Positions 46,178-55,666 of a DNA stretch of 64,000 nt are shown here, piece after piece (within the stretch, counting starts at the first letter, position 1; the number at the start of each line of letters is the position of its first letter). Under the pieces are notes generated by a model. That model had not been told where the DNA came from, made no database searches, and saw only the letters and a program-made list of their open reading frames with translations. A program made the translations under genes and the position numbers. Source of the stretch: Methanoregula sp. (GTDB lineage: Archaea > Halobacteriota > Methanomicrobia > Methanomicrobiales > Methanospirillaceae). The DNA is taken from contig CP112999.1 of NCBI GenBank assembly GCA_026625165.1, positions 496,001-560,000 of the forward strand, given 5' to 3'.

Positions 46178-47050
46178 CTACAGATCCACACTGAGGCCGA
46201 GGATCTCCTGAGTCCCACAAAAAACGTCGTGCGCAATCCGTGCAAGCCCCCGGGAAGCGCACCACTCGTCATAAATGGCGATATCCTTTTTTAGCAGCAT
46301 GCGGATTTCAGGAGCAATAACCGGCGCAAGGGAGCCCGCAAGGGCGATCCGCGCTTTGTGGTTCAGCAGGAGCATCGCCGCACATTCCATTGCGGAGAAC
46401 ATTGCAACCGTCCGAATCCGTTCCTCTACCGGTATGGTGAAGTCCACACCTGCATGCTGGAATGCTTCGTTTGCCGTGCATTCCCCGGCATCAACGCGTC
46501 GTATGGCATTGACATCTAGAGCGCCGTGCCGGGTACCGGGTGCAAAGATGCAGGCATCGAGAGCCCCGGTGATTTTCCCGTTTGTTATAAGGAGCGTAAC
46601 CGTATTTGAACTTACATCGGACACGATCACGTTGTGCCCGAGCAGGTGGCATACTTCATACGCAATGCCGATCTTCTCCGGGCTGGCCTGGTGTGAATAC
46701 ACCCTGAAGCGCGGATCACCGGGTGTTCCACGGTGGATCCCCGGAATGACAACAGTGGGAATGCCGCTCTTTTTAACCTCGTCAAATACGCGGGTCCCCC
46801 CGCCAATATGCTTGCCTGCCCCCTCCCGGCTGACAAGCCCCCGGTTGGCCACCCTGTCAATGGATGTGATCTTTGAAAAATTATCCCCCATTGAATAGGA
46901 AAGCGCAATCCCCTCGATCTCGTCAGGCGGGCATATGACTGCAAGGTCAGATATCGTAAAAGAAGTCGCCTGTTGCCGCGATATCTTGAACTCTCCCGAT
47001 GTACCGGCAAAGCGCATCGCGGTCGTGCCATGATCGATCCCGATGAACAT
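46178..47050 (-). CDS. mmp12: Methanogenesis marker protein 12
   Basis: The 290-residue protein has an ASKHA/acetate-kinase-like layout: an N-terminal FIGIDHGTTAMRFA phosphate loop, ISDLAVICPPDEIEGIALSYSMGDN, and a second glycine-rich region (IALAGSLAPVIAPE). Marker protein 12 is a conserved methanogen protein of unknown role. ATG 47050 is used; the longer in-frame stretch beyond it overlaps the divergent epimerase gene. Only 36 bases separate the two starts. Confidence 0.75.
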   Translation of the reverse strand: MFIGIDHGTTAMRFAGTSGEFKISRQQATSFTISDLAVICPPDEIEGIALSYSMGDNFSKITSIDRVANRGLVSREGAGKHIGGGTRVFDEVKKSGIPTVVIPGIHRGTPGDPRFRVYSHQASPEKIGIAYEVCHLLGHNVIVSDVSSNTVTLLITNGKITGALDACIFAPGTRHGALDVNAIRRVDAGECTANEAFQHAGVDFTIPVEERIRTVAMFSAMECAAMLLLNHKARIALAGSLAPVIAPEIRMLLKKDIAIYDEWCASRGLARIAHDVFCGTQEILGLSVDL

Positions 47051-47054
47051 AGCA

Positions 47055-47076
47055 GTAATCCTATAGCATGGATTAC
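47055..47076. promoter_or_regulatory. Inverted repeat in the 36-base mmp12/epimerase gap
   Basis: GTAATCC and GGATTAC flank an eight-base AT-rich spacer (TATAGCAT). The element fills most of the gap between two divergent start codons, so any promoter for either gene must overlap it or lie within the opposite gene. Confidence 0.45.
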
Positions 47077-47086
47077 ATAATAGTTT

Positions 47087-48025
47087 ATGATGTTTGATAT
47101 CGTGACCGGCGGTGCCGGGTTCATAGGCTCTCATCTTGTTGATACGCTCGTGGCGCGGGGTGACCGTGTTACGGTGATTGATTCGCTCAGTGCGGGGTCC
47201 CGAGACAATATCGCGGGTCACCTGAAAAATGACCGGGTAAACCTCGTTGTTGCCGATCTCCTCTCTGATGGATGGCAGGGTGCGTGCAAGGGTGCCGACC
47301 GGATCTATCATCTGGCAGCTGACCCTGATGTGAGGCAGAGTGCACTCTCACCAGAAGGTCCGGTTAATAACAATATCCTTGCCACATTCCGGGTCCTCGA
47401 AGCAATACGGCTTCATGCGATCCCTGAAATTGTCTTCACATCCACATCGACAGTGTATGGCAATGCAGCGGTTATCCCGACCCCGGAGGACTACGCTCCG
47501 CTCGAACCGGTATCGGTCTATGGCGCAAGCAAACTTGCCTGCGAAGCGCTGATCTCTGCATACAGCCATTCGTTCTCCGCAAGGTCGTGGAATTTCCGGT
47601 TTGCGAACATCATCGGACCTCGCAGTGGTCATGGGGTGATCCCCGATTTTGTCAAAAAATTGCGTGAGAATCCCCGCGAGCTCGAGATCCTTGGCGACGG
47701 GAAGCAGATCAAATCCTATCTTGACGTTGAGGAATGTGTTGCCGCCATGTTGTTTGCCGTTGACCATGCGGGTGCGCAGGTAAATACCCTCAACATCGGG
47801 TCAGAAGACTGGATCGATGTGACGACCATCGCCGATATCGTGGCAGGGGAGATGGGATTTACAAAAGTGAGGTACCGTTTTACCGGAGGGGAACGCGGCT
47901 GGATCGGGGATGTGCCCCGGATGCAGTTATCCCTTGCACGGATCAAATCGCTGGGTTGGAAACCGAACCATGGTTCTGAGGAAAGCGTGCGGATGGCAGC
48001 CAGGGCGGCAGTCGCCGGACAATAG
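47087..48025 (+). CDS. NAD-dependent sugar epimerase/dehydratase
   Basis: A 312-residue extended short-chain dehydrogenase with GGAGFIGSHLVDTL for NAD and the catalytic YGASK preceded by TSTSTVYG. UDP-glucose 4-epimerase-like, but the substrate cannot be fixed from the sequence. Start could be ATG 47087 or 47090. It is followed after six bases by apgM. Confidence 0.88.
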   Translation: MMFDIVTGGAGFIGSHLVDTLVARGDRVTVIDSLSAGSRDNIAGHLKNDRVNLVVADLLSDGWQGACKGADRIYHLAADPDVRQSALSPEGPVNNNILATFRVLEAIRLHAIPEIVFTSTSTVYGNAAVIPTPEDYAPLEPVSVYGASKLACEALISAYSHSFSARSWNFRFANIIGPRSGHGVIPDFVKKLRENPRELEILGDGKQIKSYLDVEECVAAMLFAVDHAGAQVNTLNIGSEDWIDVTTIADIVAGEMGFTKVRYRFTGGERGWIGDVPRMQLSLARIKSLGWKPNHGSEESVRMAARAAVAGQ

Positions 48026-48031
48026 GGCGGG

Positions 48032-49189
48032 GTGTCCGTGAAGTACATTGTCATTTGCGGGGACGGCATGGCTGACGAACCGCTCGAAGACCTCGGCGGG
48101 AATACCCCCCTTGAATATGCCCAAACCCCGAACCTTGACCGGATGGCGCGGGACGGTGCCTGCGGTATTCTCCGTACAATCCCTGACGGGTTTGAAGCGG
48201 GCAGTGATATTGCGAACATGTCGATCCTCGGGTATGACCCCGCTACATATTATACGGGCAGGGGGCCTCTCGAAGCAATGAGTATGGGCATCGATCTTGC
48301 GCCCGATGATATTGCGTACCGGTGCAACCTTGTCACCATCAATAGCGGGGTGATGCAGGACTTCTCTGCCGGACATATCTCCAGCGCGGAGGGTGCTGCC
48401 CTTCTTGCCTCACTTCAGAAGGAAGTTCCCGAGGTGTTCATCAGGTCCGGAGTGAGCTACCGCAACCTTCTCGTTGTCCATCATGGAAAAGGATCTGTCT
48501 CAACCCCCCCTCATGATATCGTAGGAAGCCCGGTTGACGGATATCTTGCTGCCGGCACGGATGCCCCGCTCCTTGCACGTTGCATGGAGATAAGCCAAAA
48601 AGTGTTTGCCTCGCATCCGGTGAATGCTGCACGGAAAAAGGCAGGCAAACCAGAAGCGACGCAGGTCTGGCCATGGAGCGGGGGGCTTAAACCGGTGTTG
48701 CCGTTGTTCATTCAGAAATACGGGAAAAAGGCAGGGATCATATCGGCCGTCGATCTCCTTAAAGGGATTGCACGGTGCGCCGGCATGGAAGTCATCATTG
48801 TCCCGGGAGCGACCGGGTATCTTGATACAGATTACGAAGCAAAAGGGCGGTATGCCCTTGAGGCGATCCGGCACCTTGACTTCCTCTATATCCATATAGA
48901 AGCACCGGACGAGGCGGGACACCTTGGGAGCATTGAGGAGAAGGTAAAAGCGATCGAGCAGGTTGACAAGGTTGTCGGCATGATACTTGACGGGTTCGAT
49001 GGCGTGGTCGCTGTGCTGCCCGATCACCCGACGCCGGTCCGGGTAAAGACCCACACCCGTGACCCCGTGCCGTTTGTGGTAAGGGGAAAAGGGAAGGATA
49101 CAACCCGCCGGTTCACTGAGCGCGAAGCGCAGAACGGAATGTTCGGGACAAAAAACGCACCCGATTTCCTTGCATTCCTGTTCAGCTGA
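48032..49189 (+). CDS. apgM: 2,3-bisphosphoglycerate-independent phosphoglycerate mutase, archaeal type
   Basis: Interconverts 3- and 2-phosphoglycerate in gluconeogenesis. The 385-residue alkaline-phosphatase-fold protein has YIVICGDGMADEPL, the catalytic Ser region SDIANMSILGYDP, and HIEAPDEAGH plus LPDHPTPV metal sites. Start is GTG at 48032 or 48038 after GGCGGGG. Confidence 0.93.
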   Translation: MSVKYIVICGDGMADEPLEDLGGNTPLEYAQTPNLDRMARDGACGILRTIPDGFEAGSDIANMSILGYDPATYYTGRGPLEAMSMGIDLAPDDIAYRCNLVTINSGVMQDFSAGHISSAEGAALLASLQKEVPEVFIRSGVSYRNLLVVHHGKGSVSTPPHDIVGSPVDGYLAAGTDAPLLARCMEISQKVFASHPVNAARKKAGKPEATQVWPWSGGLKPVLPLFIQKYGKKAGIISAVDLLKGIARCAGMEVIIVPGATGYLDTDYEAKGRYALEAIRHLDFLYIHIEAPDEAGHLGSIEEKVKAIEQVDKVVGMILDGFDGVVAVLPDHPTPVRVKTHTRDPVPFVVRGKGKDTTRRFTEREAQNGMFGTKNAPDFLAFLFS

Positions 49190-49497
49190 ACCGGTATGCC
49201 TCAATCACAAAAATCAAAAATCGCCTGACCTGCATCATCCCGGACAGATGGCATCAGTCCCCTGCATCATCACCATTCAGTGGGGGTAACTTTCATCATC
49301 TGCCATCCGGTGCAGGTAATGGTACCTAGTTGCTTGCGGGATATAGTGTTAACCCACAATCAGACCGGATCAAATGCGTGATCTTGATATGACACGGCAC
49401 CAACAAAAATTATAACGATACAAGTCAGCAGGGTGTTACAGTTCCGCGATGACTCACTTTTGGGGCATTGCGAGGCTGAGGCCCCGGGAATGTATGC
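49190..49497. other. 308-base gene-free region before cdc6, possible origin
   Basis: No gene is visible. There is a direct repeat (CCTGCATCATC at 49230 and 49261), a G-rich element TTCAGTGGGGGTAACTTTC at 49276-49294 loosely like archaeal origin recognition boxes, and an AT-rich tract AAAATTATAACGATA near 49406, which may be the cdc6 TATA region. Archaeal origins often lie beside orc1/cdc6 genes. No clear array of origin boxes was found, so this is only a candidate. Confidence 0.35.
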
Positions 49498-50622
49498 ATG
49501 AAGAAGAACCTGCTAATGTGGGACGAGACCCTGTTCCGCGACCCCGAGGTCTTTGAATTCGATTATGTCCCGGAGCAGTTCCAGTTCCGCGAGAACCAGA
49601 TGCGCGAGCTTGCGTTCCAGATCCGGCCTGGCATGAGGGGGGGACGTCCGCTTAATTCCATCTGCAAAGGGCTCCCCGGCACAGGGAAAACGACCAGTAT
49701 CCGCAAACTCTTTTCCGAGATCTCTGACGCCACCAAGAAACTGGTCCCGGTCTATGTCAACTGCCAGATCGACAATACCAAGTTTGCAATATTCTCCCAG
49801 ATCTACCGGAAGCTCACCGGGCACCTCCCCCCGGCATCCGGGACATCGTTTAAGCAGTTGTTCGATGCCATCGCCCGGATCCTGGTAAAAGAAGAGATCG
49901 TCCTTTTGGTTGCCCTTGACGATGCCAACTATCTCCTGTATGAAAACGAGATCAACAAGGTGCTCTACACGCTGTTGCGGGCACACGAGGCCTATGAAGG
50001 CGTTCGGATCGGAGTGATCGTGATCATCAGTGACCTTGACGTCGACCTTGCCAGGGCGGTCGATGCCCGGGTGACATCGGTGTTCCGCCCTACAGAGATC
50101 TATTTTCCGCCGTATGAAGCGGCAGAGATCCGCGAGATCATTGAGGAGAGGGTGATGCAGGGATTATTCCCCGGTGCACTTACGGACGAGATGCTCTCGC
50201 TTGTGGTTGAACAGACCCATGAAAGCGGGGACCTGCGTGTCGGCATTGACCTGCTCAAACGGGCAACCATGAGCGCAGAGCGCGCTGCCCGGCGCACTAT
50301 CGGCAGGGATGATATCTGCGGGGCGTACATGATATCAAAATACCTGCACCTCTCCTTTACTACAAAGACCCTCAGGGACGAGGAGAAAAATATCCTCAAA
50401 GCCCTTGCCACAGCAAGCCTGAACGAAAAGGAGATGAATGCAGGGGACGTTCACAAGACAATTTCAGAATCCATCGGGATCGGGTATACCCGGTTTTATG
50501 AAGTCATCAAAAAGCTCGATGCGCTGCGCATCATCAACCTTCATTATCGTGAGGGCAAGGGCAGGACACGCCTGATCAGCCTGCGGTATGACCCGCAGAA
50601 AGTGCTCGAGTACCTCTCCTGA
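49498..50622 (+). CDS. cdc6: ORC1-type replication initiator Cdc6
   Basis: A 374-residue AAA+ protein with Walker A GLPGTGKTTS, Walker B LLVALDDANYLL, a sensor region and a C-terminal winged-helix domain (from about residue 295: DEEKNILKALATASLNEKEMNAG). It binds origins and loads MCM helicase. Length fits Orc1/Cdc6. It stands alone, transcribed away from a gene-free region. Confidence 0.93.
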   Translation: MKKNLLMWDETLFRDPEVFEFDYVPEQFQFRENQMRELAFQIRPGMRGGRPLNSICKGLPGTGKTTSIRKLFSEISDATKKLVPVYVNCQIDNTKFAIFSQIYRKLTGHLPPASGTSFKQLFDAIARILVKEEIVLLVALDDANYLLYENEINKVLYTLLRAHEAYEGVRIGVIVIISDLDVDLARAVDARVTSVFRPTEIYFPPYEAAEIREIIEERVMQGLFPGALTDEMLSLVVEQTHESGDLRVGIDLLKRATMSAERAARRTIGRDDICGAYMISKYLHLSFTTKTLRDEEKNILKALATASLNEKEMNAGDVHKTISESIGIGYTRFYEVIKKLDALRIINLHYREGKGRTRLISLRYDPQKVLEYLS

Positions 50623-50689
50623 TCCGCAATCATTTGGCAAGGATTATTTATTCGGCAGTCCTCGTGTTATGGTACAGGGGGTAAAGAAT

Positions 50690-51634
50690 ATGCTCAGTGT
50701 GAACGAACTGGCATTAGAGATTTTCGAAAATCTTGCCGAACTGTCGGAGGAATTCAATGCGGCATACCATGAGCTTGACAATGGTGCACGCATTGTGGAT
50801 TGTGGTGTGAGCACCCGCGGCGGTTACGCGGCGGGACGTGCATTCACTGAGATCTGCATGGGCGGGCTCGGGGAAGTCAATTTCCGGATGGGGCAAATCA
50901 AGGAGTTCCCTCTCCCGTTTATCGATGTCAGCACCGATTTCCCCTCGATCGCGTGCCTCGGGGCGCAGAAAGCCGGCTGGACGATCAAGGTGGGCAACTA
51001 CTTTGCGATGGGCAGCGGGCCTGCACGGGCGTTATCGCTCAAACCCAAGCACACATTCGAGGTCATTGAGTACGAGGACGACTGCGATGGGGCGGTAATC
51101 TGCCTTGAGAGCGACCACCTGCCCAATGGCGAAGTGATGGAGAAGATCGCAGAAGAATGCCATATAGATGTGGGGAATGTCTGCGCGGTTGTCGCCCCGA
51201 CATCCTCGCTTGTCGGCTCAATACAGGTATCAGGGCGCTGCGTTGAAACCGCCATCTACAAGCTCAACGAGCTTGGGTTTGACACAAAAAAGATCACTGC
51301 TGCGATGGGCACGGCACCTGTCCCACCCGTACGGGGGACGAAGCTTGCGATGGGTGTGACTAATGACGCCACCATCTACCACGGGCGGATTATGCTGACC
51401 ATGAAAGCCCCGGAGATCAAGGATTATCTTGAGAAGATCCCGAGCAGCAAGTCCAAAGGATACGGGAAACCATTCAACGACATCTTCAAGGAGGCGGGTT
51501 ACGATTTCTACAAGATCGACACCTCGCTGTTCTCACCGGCAGAAGTCGTCATCAATGAGTTGTCCGAGGGCAAAGTATACCATGTCGGCGCAGTCAATAC
51601 CGATGTGACGCTCAAATCGTTTGGGCTGATATAA
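50690..51634 (+). CDS. mch: Methenyltetrahydromethanopterin cyclohydrolase
   Basis: Mch closes formyl-tetrahydromethanopterin to the methenyl form, the third step of CO2 reduction. The 314-residue protein begins MLSVNELALEIFENL and shows family segments DCGVSTRGGYAAGR, AMGTAPVPPVRGTKLAMG and TNDATIYHG. ATG 50690 follows a G-rich site (50677-50681). A T7 tract follows the stop. Confidence 0.97.
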   Translation: MLSVNELALEIFENLAELSEEFNAAYHELDNGARIVDCGVSTRGGYAAGRAFTEICMGGLGEVNFRMGQIKEFPLPFIDVSTDFPSIACLGAQKAGWTIKVGNYFAMGSGPARALSLKPKHTFEVIEYEDDCDGAVICLESDHLPNGEVMEKIAEECHIDVGNVCAVVAPTSSLVGSIQVSGRCVETAIYKLNELGFDTKKITAAMGTAPVPPVRGTKLAMGVTNDATIYHGRIMLTMKAPEIKDYLEKIPSSKSKGYGKPFNDIFKEAGYDFYKIDTSLFSPAEVVINELSEGKVYHVGAVNTDVTLKSFGLI

Positions 51635-51641
51635 TTTTTTT
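51635..51641 (+). terminator. T-tract terminator after mch
   Basis: Seven T begin right after the mch TAA. Confidence 0.45.
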
Positions 51642-51790
51642 ATCCTTCTTTAATCCTGTTTCATTTTGCCGGTCAGGTTCTGACCAGCGAAGAATTGTGT
51701 TCTTCTTACCCCCAAATGGATAATGTTAAGATAACAAAGTCTGGCAAGAAAAAAGATCGAAAGGAGGCCTTTATTCTTGTTTACTCCTTC

Positions 51791-52411
51791 TTACTCCTTC
51801 TGCCGCATTGTGATAAGAAACGGCACCAGCATTACGATAGCGATCACGACCCAGAAATTGCCAAAAAGATAGAGCAGCGATTCACGGTTTCTATCATAAA
51901 ACCGGAGGTCAAAATTCATCGTCTTGTTCCACGATACGATGGTTGAGTTATCAGAATTTCCGAAAATTTGTGCTCCCGGGTTCATCCCGGCAAGCAGTGG
52001 GTTGCGGACATCGAATTCCTCCGGGAGGGTGACATTGACCTCATATGGGCGTTCGAATGCTGCCTGGAGATGATAGTCCCGCATCGGTGCGGAATACAGG
52101 ATCGTATAGTTGCCCTTTGAAAATGTGATCGATGAGGTTCCGCTCGTGTTGAACTGGCACGGCGAACAGTTTCCCACAACCCCGATGTTGCCTACTTTCT
52201 GGGGGATCCGTTCTCCGAGCACCCCGGACTCAAAAAAATCAAATTTATTCGCATCAACCACATCGACCGAAGCACTGTACAGGCTCCCGTTGGGGAAGAC
52301 AGAGTACTCTGCGTGGAGCGCTGCGCAGGGGATGACCAGCAGGGCAGTTATAAGTGCAGCGCAGAGAGCAGCGAGGGCAGATCTGCATCGATCTCGGTCG
52401 GGGGTTCGCAT
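51791..52411 (-). CDS. Exported membrane-anchored protein, DUF5803-like
   Basis: A 206-residue protein with an N-terminal signal helix (LAALCAALITALLVIPCAAL), an outer beta-rich domain with a CSPC motif, and a C-terminal helix (LFGNFWVVIAIVMLVPFLITM). The layout and sequence are tentatively DUF5803. Its first 64 bases overlap the end of thrC in the same direction, so it is co-transcribed with it. Confidence 0.65.
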   Translation of the reverse strand: MRTPDRDRCRSALAALCAALITALLVIPCAALHAEYSVFPNGSLYSASVDVVDANKFDFFESGVLGERIPQKVGNIGVVGNCSPCQFNTSGTSSITFSKGNYTILYSAPMRDYHLQAAFERPYEVNVTLPEEFDVRNPLLAGMNPGAQIFGNSDNSTIVSWNKTMNFDLRFYDRNRESLLYLFGNFWVVIAIVMLVPFLITMRQKE

Positions 52412-53553
52412 TGCCTGATCACCGTATCCGGGTCTTTGAGGAGATGGCCGGTGACGACGCAGACGATCCGTTCGGACCGGTCGATCGCACCGCTATTGAC
52501 GAGTTTTCGCACTCCCGCCACCGATGCGGCGGACGCCGGCTCAACCCCGATCCCCTCCTTTCGCGCAAGGTCGCGCTGCATGCGCAGGATTTCCTCATCG
52601 GTCACAGATTCTGCGAGACCGCCGGTCTTGCGTATCGCCGTGAGGGCTTTTTCGGCATTCACCGGTGCCCCAATCCGGATCGCGGTTGCTACGGTTTCGG
52701 GGTGAATTTCGGGGATTACTTCCGGCAGTTTATCCCGGATCGCCCGGACAACGGGGCTTGACCCGTACGCCTGGATGCCGGTCATCATCGGAAGTGAATC
52801 GATAAACCCCAGATCCTTTAGTTCGAGCAGGCCTTTGTATACCGCTGAGATATTTCCTGCATTGCCGACCGGCAGAACAAACCTGTCCGGGACACCGCCC
52901 AGCTGATCAACTGCTTCAAACCCGATTGTCTTCTGGCCTTCGAGCCTATACGGGTTGATAGAGTTGAGGAGGTAGAGCCCGTGTGATAGGCAGAGGTCGT
53001 GGACCATCTCAAGTGCACGGTCAAAATTGCCACGGACGGAGATCACGCGTGCACCGTGCATCAGCGCCTGCGCTACCTTGCCGATAGCAACCTTTCCTGC
53101 GGGCAGCAGCACAACCGCCGGTATCCCAGCCTTTGCAGCGTACACTGCAAGGCTTGCCGATGTATTTCCGGTACTGGCGCATGCAACACTGCGCTTGTTC
53201 AGCTGGAGTGCCATCGATACGCCGACAGTCATCCCCCTATCCTTGAATGAACCTGAAGGGTTCATGCCTTCGTGCTTTGCATAGAGCTGGGAAAGTCCTA
53301 TCTCTTCGCCGAGACGTTTCAGGTGATACAGGGGTGTTCCCCCTTCCTGCAGGGTGACCGGTTCGATATGCACCGGTAAAAGTTCACGGTATCTCCAGAC
53401 CGAGAGCGGGCGTTTCTCCCACTCCTTTTTTGATACGGTAATCGTATCCAAATCATAGCTGACAGCGAGAAGGTGACCGCATTTTGTACAATTATAAAGG
53501 ATCTCGTCAGCTGGAAATGCAGCACCGCAGTTGACGCAAACGAGCCGCTCCAT
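52348..53553 (-). CDS. thrC: Threonine synthase
   Basis: Converts O-phosphohomoserine to threonine with PLP. The 401-residue protein has an N-terminal zinc-ribbon-like CVNCG..CTKCG, the PLP lysine in SGSFKDRGMTVG, and phosphate-loop PVGNAGNISA. Threonine is also the source of the phosphothreonine part of coenzyme B. Confidence 0.95.
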   Translation of the reverse strand: MERLVCVNCGAAFPADEILYNCTKCGHLLAVSYDLDTITVSKKEWEKRPLSVWRYRELLPVHIEPVTLQEGGTPLYHLKRLGEEIGLSQLYAKHEGMNPSGSFKDRGMTVGVSMALQLNKRSVACASTGNTSASLAVYAAKAGIPAVVLLPAGKVAIGKVAQALMHGARVISVRGNFDRALEMVHDLCLSHGLYLLNSINPYRLEGQKTIGFEAVDQLGGVPDRFVLPVGNAGNISAVYKGLLELKDLGFIDSLPMMTGIQAYGSSPVVRAIRDKLPEVIPEIHPETVATAIRIGAPVNAEKALTAIRKTGGLAESVTDEEILRMQRDLARKEGIGVEPASAASVAGVRKLVNSGAIDRSERIVCVVTGHLLKDPDTVIRQCEPPTEIDADLPSLLSALHL

Positions 53554-53590
53554 GGAGTATTATTAGTCCGGGTTCTAGATATAGGCGGCG

Positions 53591-54388
53591 CTAATCCCGC
53601 TGGTGCAACCGGTGGTATAACTCTGTCCGCTGATCCTTATGGGAAGGGAACCTGCACCGGGCAGCCTTTACCTTCGCCGTATCAAGATCTGAGAAGAGAA
53701 GTTCATCGCCCTCGCCTGCCCGGGCGATGATATTGCCGTCTGGATCTGCAGTCATTGAAGCACCGTCATACACGTCAACCGGTGTTTTTCCTGTGGTGTT
53801 GATGCCGATGATATACATTTGGTTTTCTACTGCTCTTGCTGTAATGAAGAGTTCCCAGTGACGGATACGGCTTCCGGGCCAGGCTGACGGCAAAAAAACA
53901 CCGCAGGCCTCTTTTTTTGCATAGAGGTGGAACAGCGAGGGAAACCTCAGATCGTAACAGATCGCGATGCCAAATTTCATGCCATCAAGTTCGAACACAG
54001 CGATATCATCGCCCGCCCTGTAATACCGCTCCTCATGCACCAGCGTGAAGGGATGCATTTTTTCATACAGTGCCCTGACCGATCCATCGGTACCCACCAC
54101 AAAAGCACTATTGGCAGGGAGCGGATCACCGCGTTTGCGGAAGGAACCCAGGATCGCGATTGAATATTCCGCTGCATATTTTTTCAGACCAGAGACAATT
54201 GTGCCGGAAGTATCCTGGATATGGTGGGTCGAACATGGGTCCCATCCGGTCGCGAACTGTTCAGGAAACGCGATGATTCTGGCACCGGCGGCAGCGGCCT
54301 GTTGAACGGATGACTCAACTTTTTTTATGGTCTTTTCAGGCTCTTCCCAGCAGCTTGAAACCTGAGCGCTGCAGCATTTCATGAGCAT
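53591..54388 (-). CDS. Carbon-nitrogen hydrolase, nitrilase superfamily
   Basis: A 265-residue amidase-like enzyme with the Glu-Lys-Cys triad: FPEQF, YEKMHPF and ICYDLRFP. The sequence is nearest in style to omega-amidase-like members, but the substrate is not assigned. It lies 37 bases upstream of thrC on the same strand. Confidence 0.87.
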   Translation of the reverse strand: MLMKCCSAQVSSCWEEPEKTIKKVESSVQQAAAAGARIIAFPEQFATGWDPCSTHHIQDTSGTIVSGLKKYAAEYSIAILGSFRKRGDPLPANSAFVVGTDGSVRALYEKMHPFTLVHEERYYRAGDDIAVFELDGMKFGIAICYDLRFPSLFHLYAKKEACGVFLPSAWPGSRIRHWELFITARAVENQMYIIGINTTGKTPVDVYDGASMTADPDGNIIARAGEGDELLFSDLDTAKVKAARCRFPSHKDQRTELYHRLHQRD

Positions 54389-54443
54389 GGATATTGTCCG
54401 GTACCGGTGTGATGTTCATCCATCCCGGTGCTGTAACCGCATA

Positions 54444-54677
54444 TCATGTTCCGCCACCCGGCAACGGAAACGCGATCTTCATGTCGTTGATGACGAACTG
54501 CACTGCGATAACGATCAGGAGCATTCCAAGAAGCCGGTTAATCGCACGGTCCTCCCGTTGGCCGACCCGGGTCATGAAATAGTCGGAATTTTCTCTCATG
54601 ATACAGGTCATTGCAATCGGGAGGACTATTGAGAAAATGACGACTACAATCGCAAACGTGATCATGTCCCCTTCCAT
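54444..54677 (-). CDS. MarC-like C-terminal fragment, two helices
   Basis: The 77-residue protein matches only the end of MarC/UPF0056 membrane proteins, which are about 200 residues: FAIVVVIFSIVLPIAMT, a polar segment with GQREDRAINRLLGMLLIVIAVQFVIN. No upstream coding for the missing four helices is visible on this strand. It is either a truncated remnant or a small free-standing half. Confidence 0.55.
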   Translation of the reverse strand: MEGDMITFAIVVVIFSIVLPIAMTCIMRENSDYFMTRVGQREDRAINRLLGMLLIVIAVQFVINDMKIAFPLPGGGT

Positions 54678-54792
54678 GAGCGGTACGTGCGGCAGGATTG
54701 GTTATAGAATTTATGGTTTAAAAAAAGCCCATGAAGACTCCGGCCTTTAAGGTGGAGAAGGAAAATTTTTAGGGCTTCCGGGTAAAAAGAGG

Positions 54793-55245
54793 TTAATACT
54801 CGTAAATTACGGACTCATCTATCCGTGTATACAAGAACAGTTCTGCTGGTTTGAAATGGATCGCAATCTCACGCGCAGCACTCTCGGGCGAGTCGGATGC
54901 ATGGATGACATTTCTCCCGATATCGATCCCGAAGTCCCCGCGGATTGTGCCTGGCGCTGCTTCCTGCGGGTTAGTTTTACCGATCAGCGTACGGACGATT
55001 GCCACCACGTTCCTGCCCTCCCAGACCATGAGAAAACACGGTCCGCCCATGATATATTTCTTGAGTGACGGGAAGAACGGTTTTTCAAGGTGCTCTTTGT
55101 ACTGCTCAGTGACACGTTTGTCAGGGAGCACTTCAAACCGGGCGGCTACGAGTTTTAAGCCTTTCGCTTCAAAGCGTGCAACAATTTCTCCGATGAGCCC
55201 CCGCTGGACACCGTCCGGTTTGACCATCACGAACGTGCGGTCCAT
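54793..55245 (-). CDS. ndk: Nucleoside diphosphate kinase
   Basis: Balances nucleoside triphosphates. The 150-residue protein has the catalytic His in [10 protein letters not shown] and the opening [14 protein letters not shown]. Last gene of the rpl7ae-rps28e-rpl24e-ndk cluster, six bases after rpl24e. Confidence 0.97.
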   Translation of the reverse strand: MDRTFVMVKPDGVQRGLIGEIVARFEAKGLKLVAARFEVLPDKRVTEQYKEHLEKPFFPSLKKYIMGGPCFLMVWEGRNVVAIVRTLIGKTNPQEAAPGTIRGDFGIDIGRNVIHASDSPESAAREIAIHFKPAELFLYTRIDESVIYEY

Positions 55246-55251
55246 CGTCCA

Positions 55252-55443
55252 TTACTCCTTGCCCAGTGCCTTTTTACCGGCCCGTGTCCACTCAACCCGA
55301 CGGGGAACCCTGCCAATCCTGTGGTTGTTCTCGCACTTGGAGCTGCAGAAATAAAAGATTGTCCCGTCTTTTTTGACAAACATCTTGCCGGTTCCAGGTT
55401 CAAGAGATACCCCGCAGAATGTGCATAAATAGTGTTCAACCAT
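55252..55443 (-). CDS. rpl24e: Ribosomal protein eL24 (L24e)
   Basis: A 63-residue zinc-ribbon protein with CTFCG and CSSKC and the following [12 protein letters not shown] 55443 gives the usual start. Five bases separate it from rps28e. Confidence 0.95.
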   Translation of the reverse strand: MVEHYLCTFCGVSLEPGTGKMFVKKDGTIFYFCSSKCENNHRIGRVPRRVEWTRAGKKALGKE

Positions 55444-55448
55444 GAAGT

Positions 55449-55658
55449 TCACCGCCTCGATAGTTTCTTTGCCTCGCGCTCGGTCTCAAGGAGCATTACG
55501 ATATCACCCTCGCGGATAGGGCCGACCGTATTGCGGGTGATGATGCGCCCCTTGTTGCTGCCATCGAGAATTCGGCACTTTACCTGCATGGCCTCGCCAT
55601 GCATGCCGGTTGAACCGACAACCTCGATCACTTCTGCTGGCGTTGCATCGTCTGCCAT
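55449..55658 (-). CDS. rps28e: Ribosomal protein eS28 (S28e)
   Basis: A 69-residue OB-fold protein with the family core [27 protein letters not shown] and the end [14 protein letters not shown] 55658 gives the family start; an in-frame codon at 55670 would add four residues. Confidence 0.96.
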   Translation of the reverse strand: MADDATPAEVIEVVGSTGMHGEAMQVKCRILDGSNKGRIITRNTVGPIREGDIVMLLETEREAKKLSRR

Positions 55659-55666
55659 GAATAACC

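Noticed and set aside
47051-47311. N-terminal extension of mmp12
   Set aside because: It is antisense to the epimerase NAD-binding region; the family fold begins at MFIGIDHG (47050).
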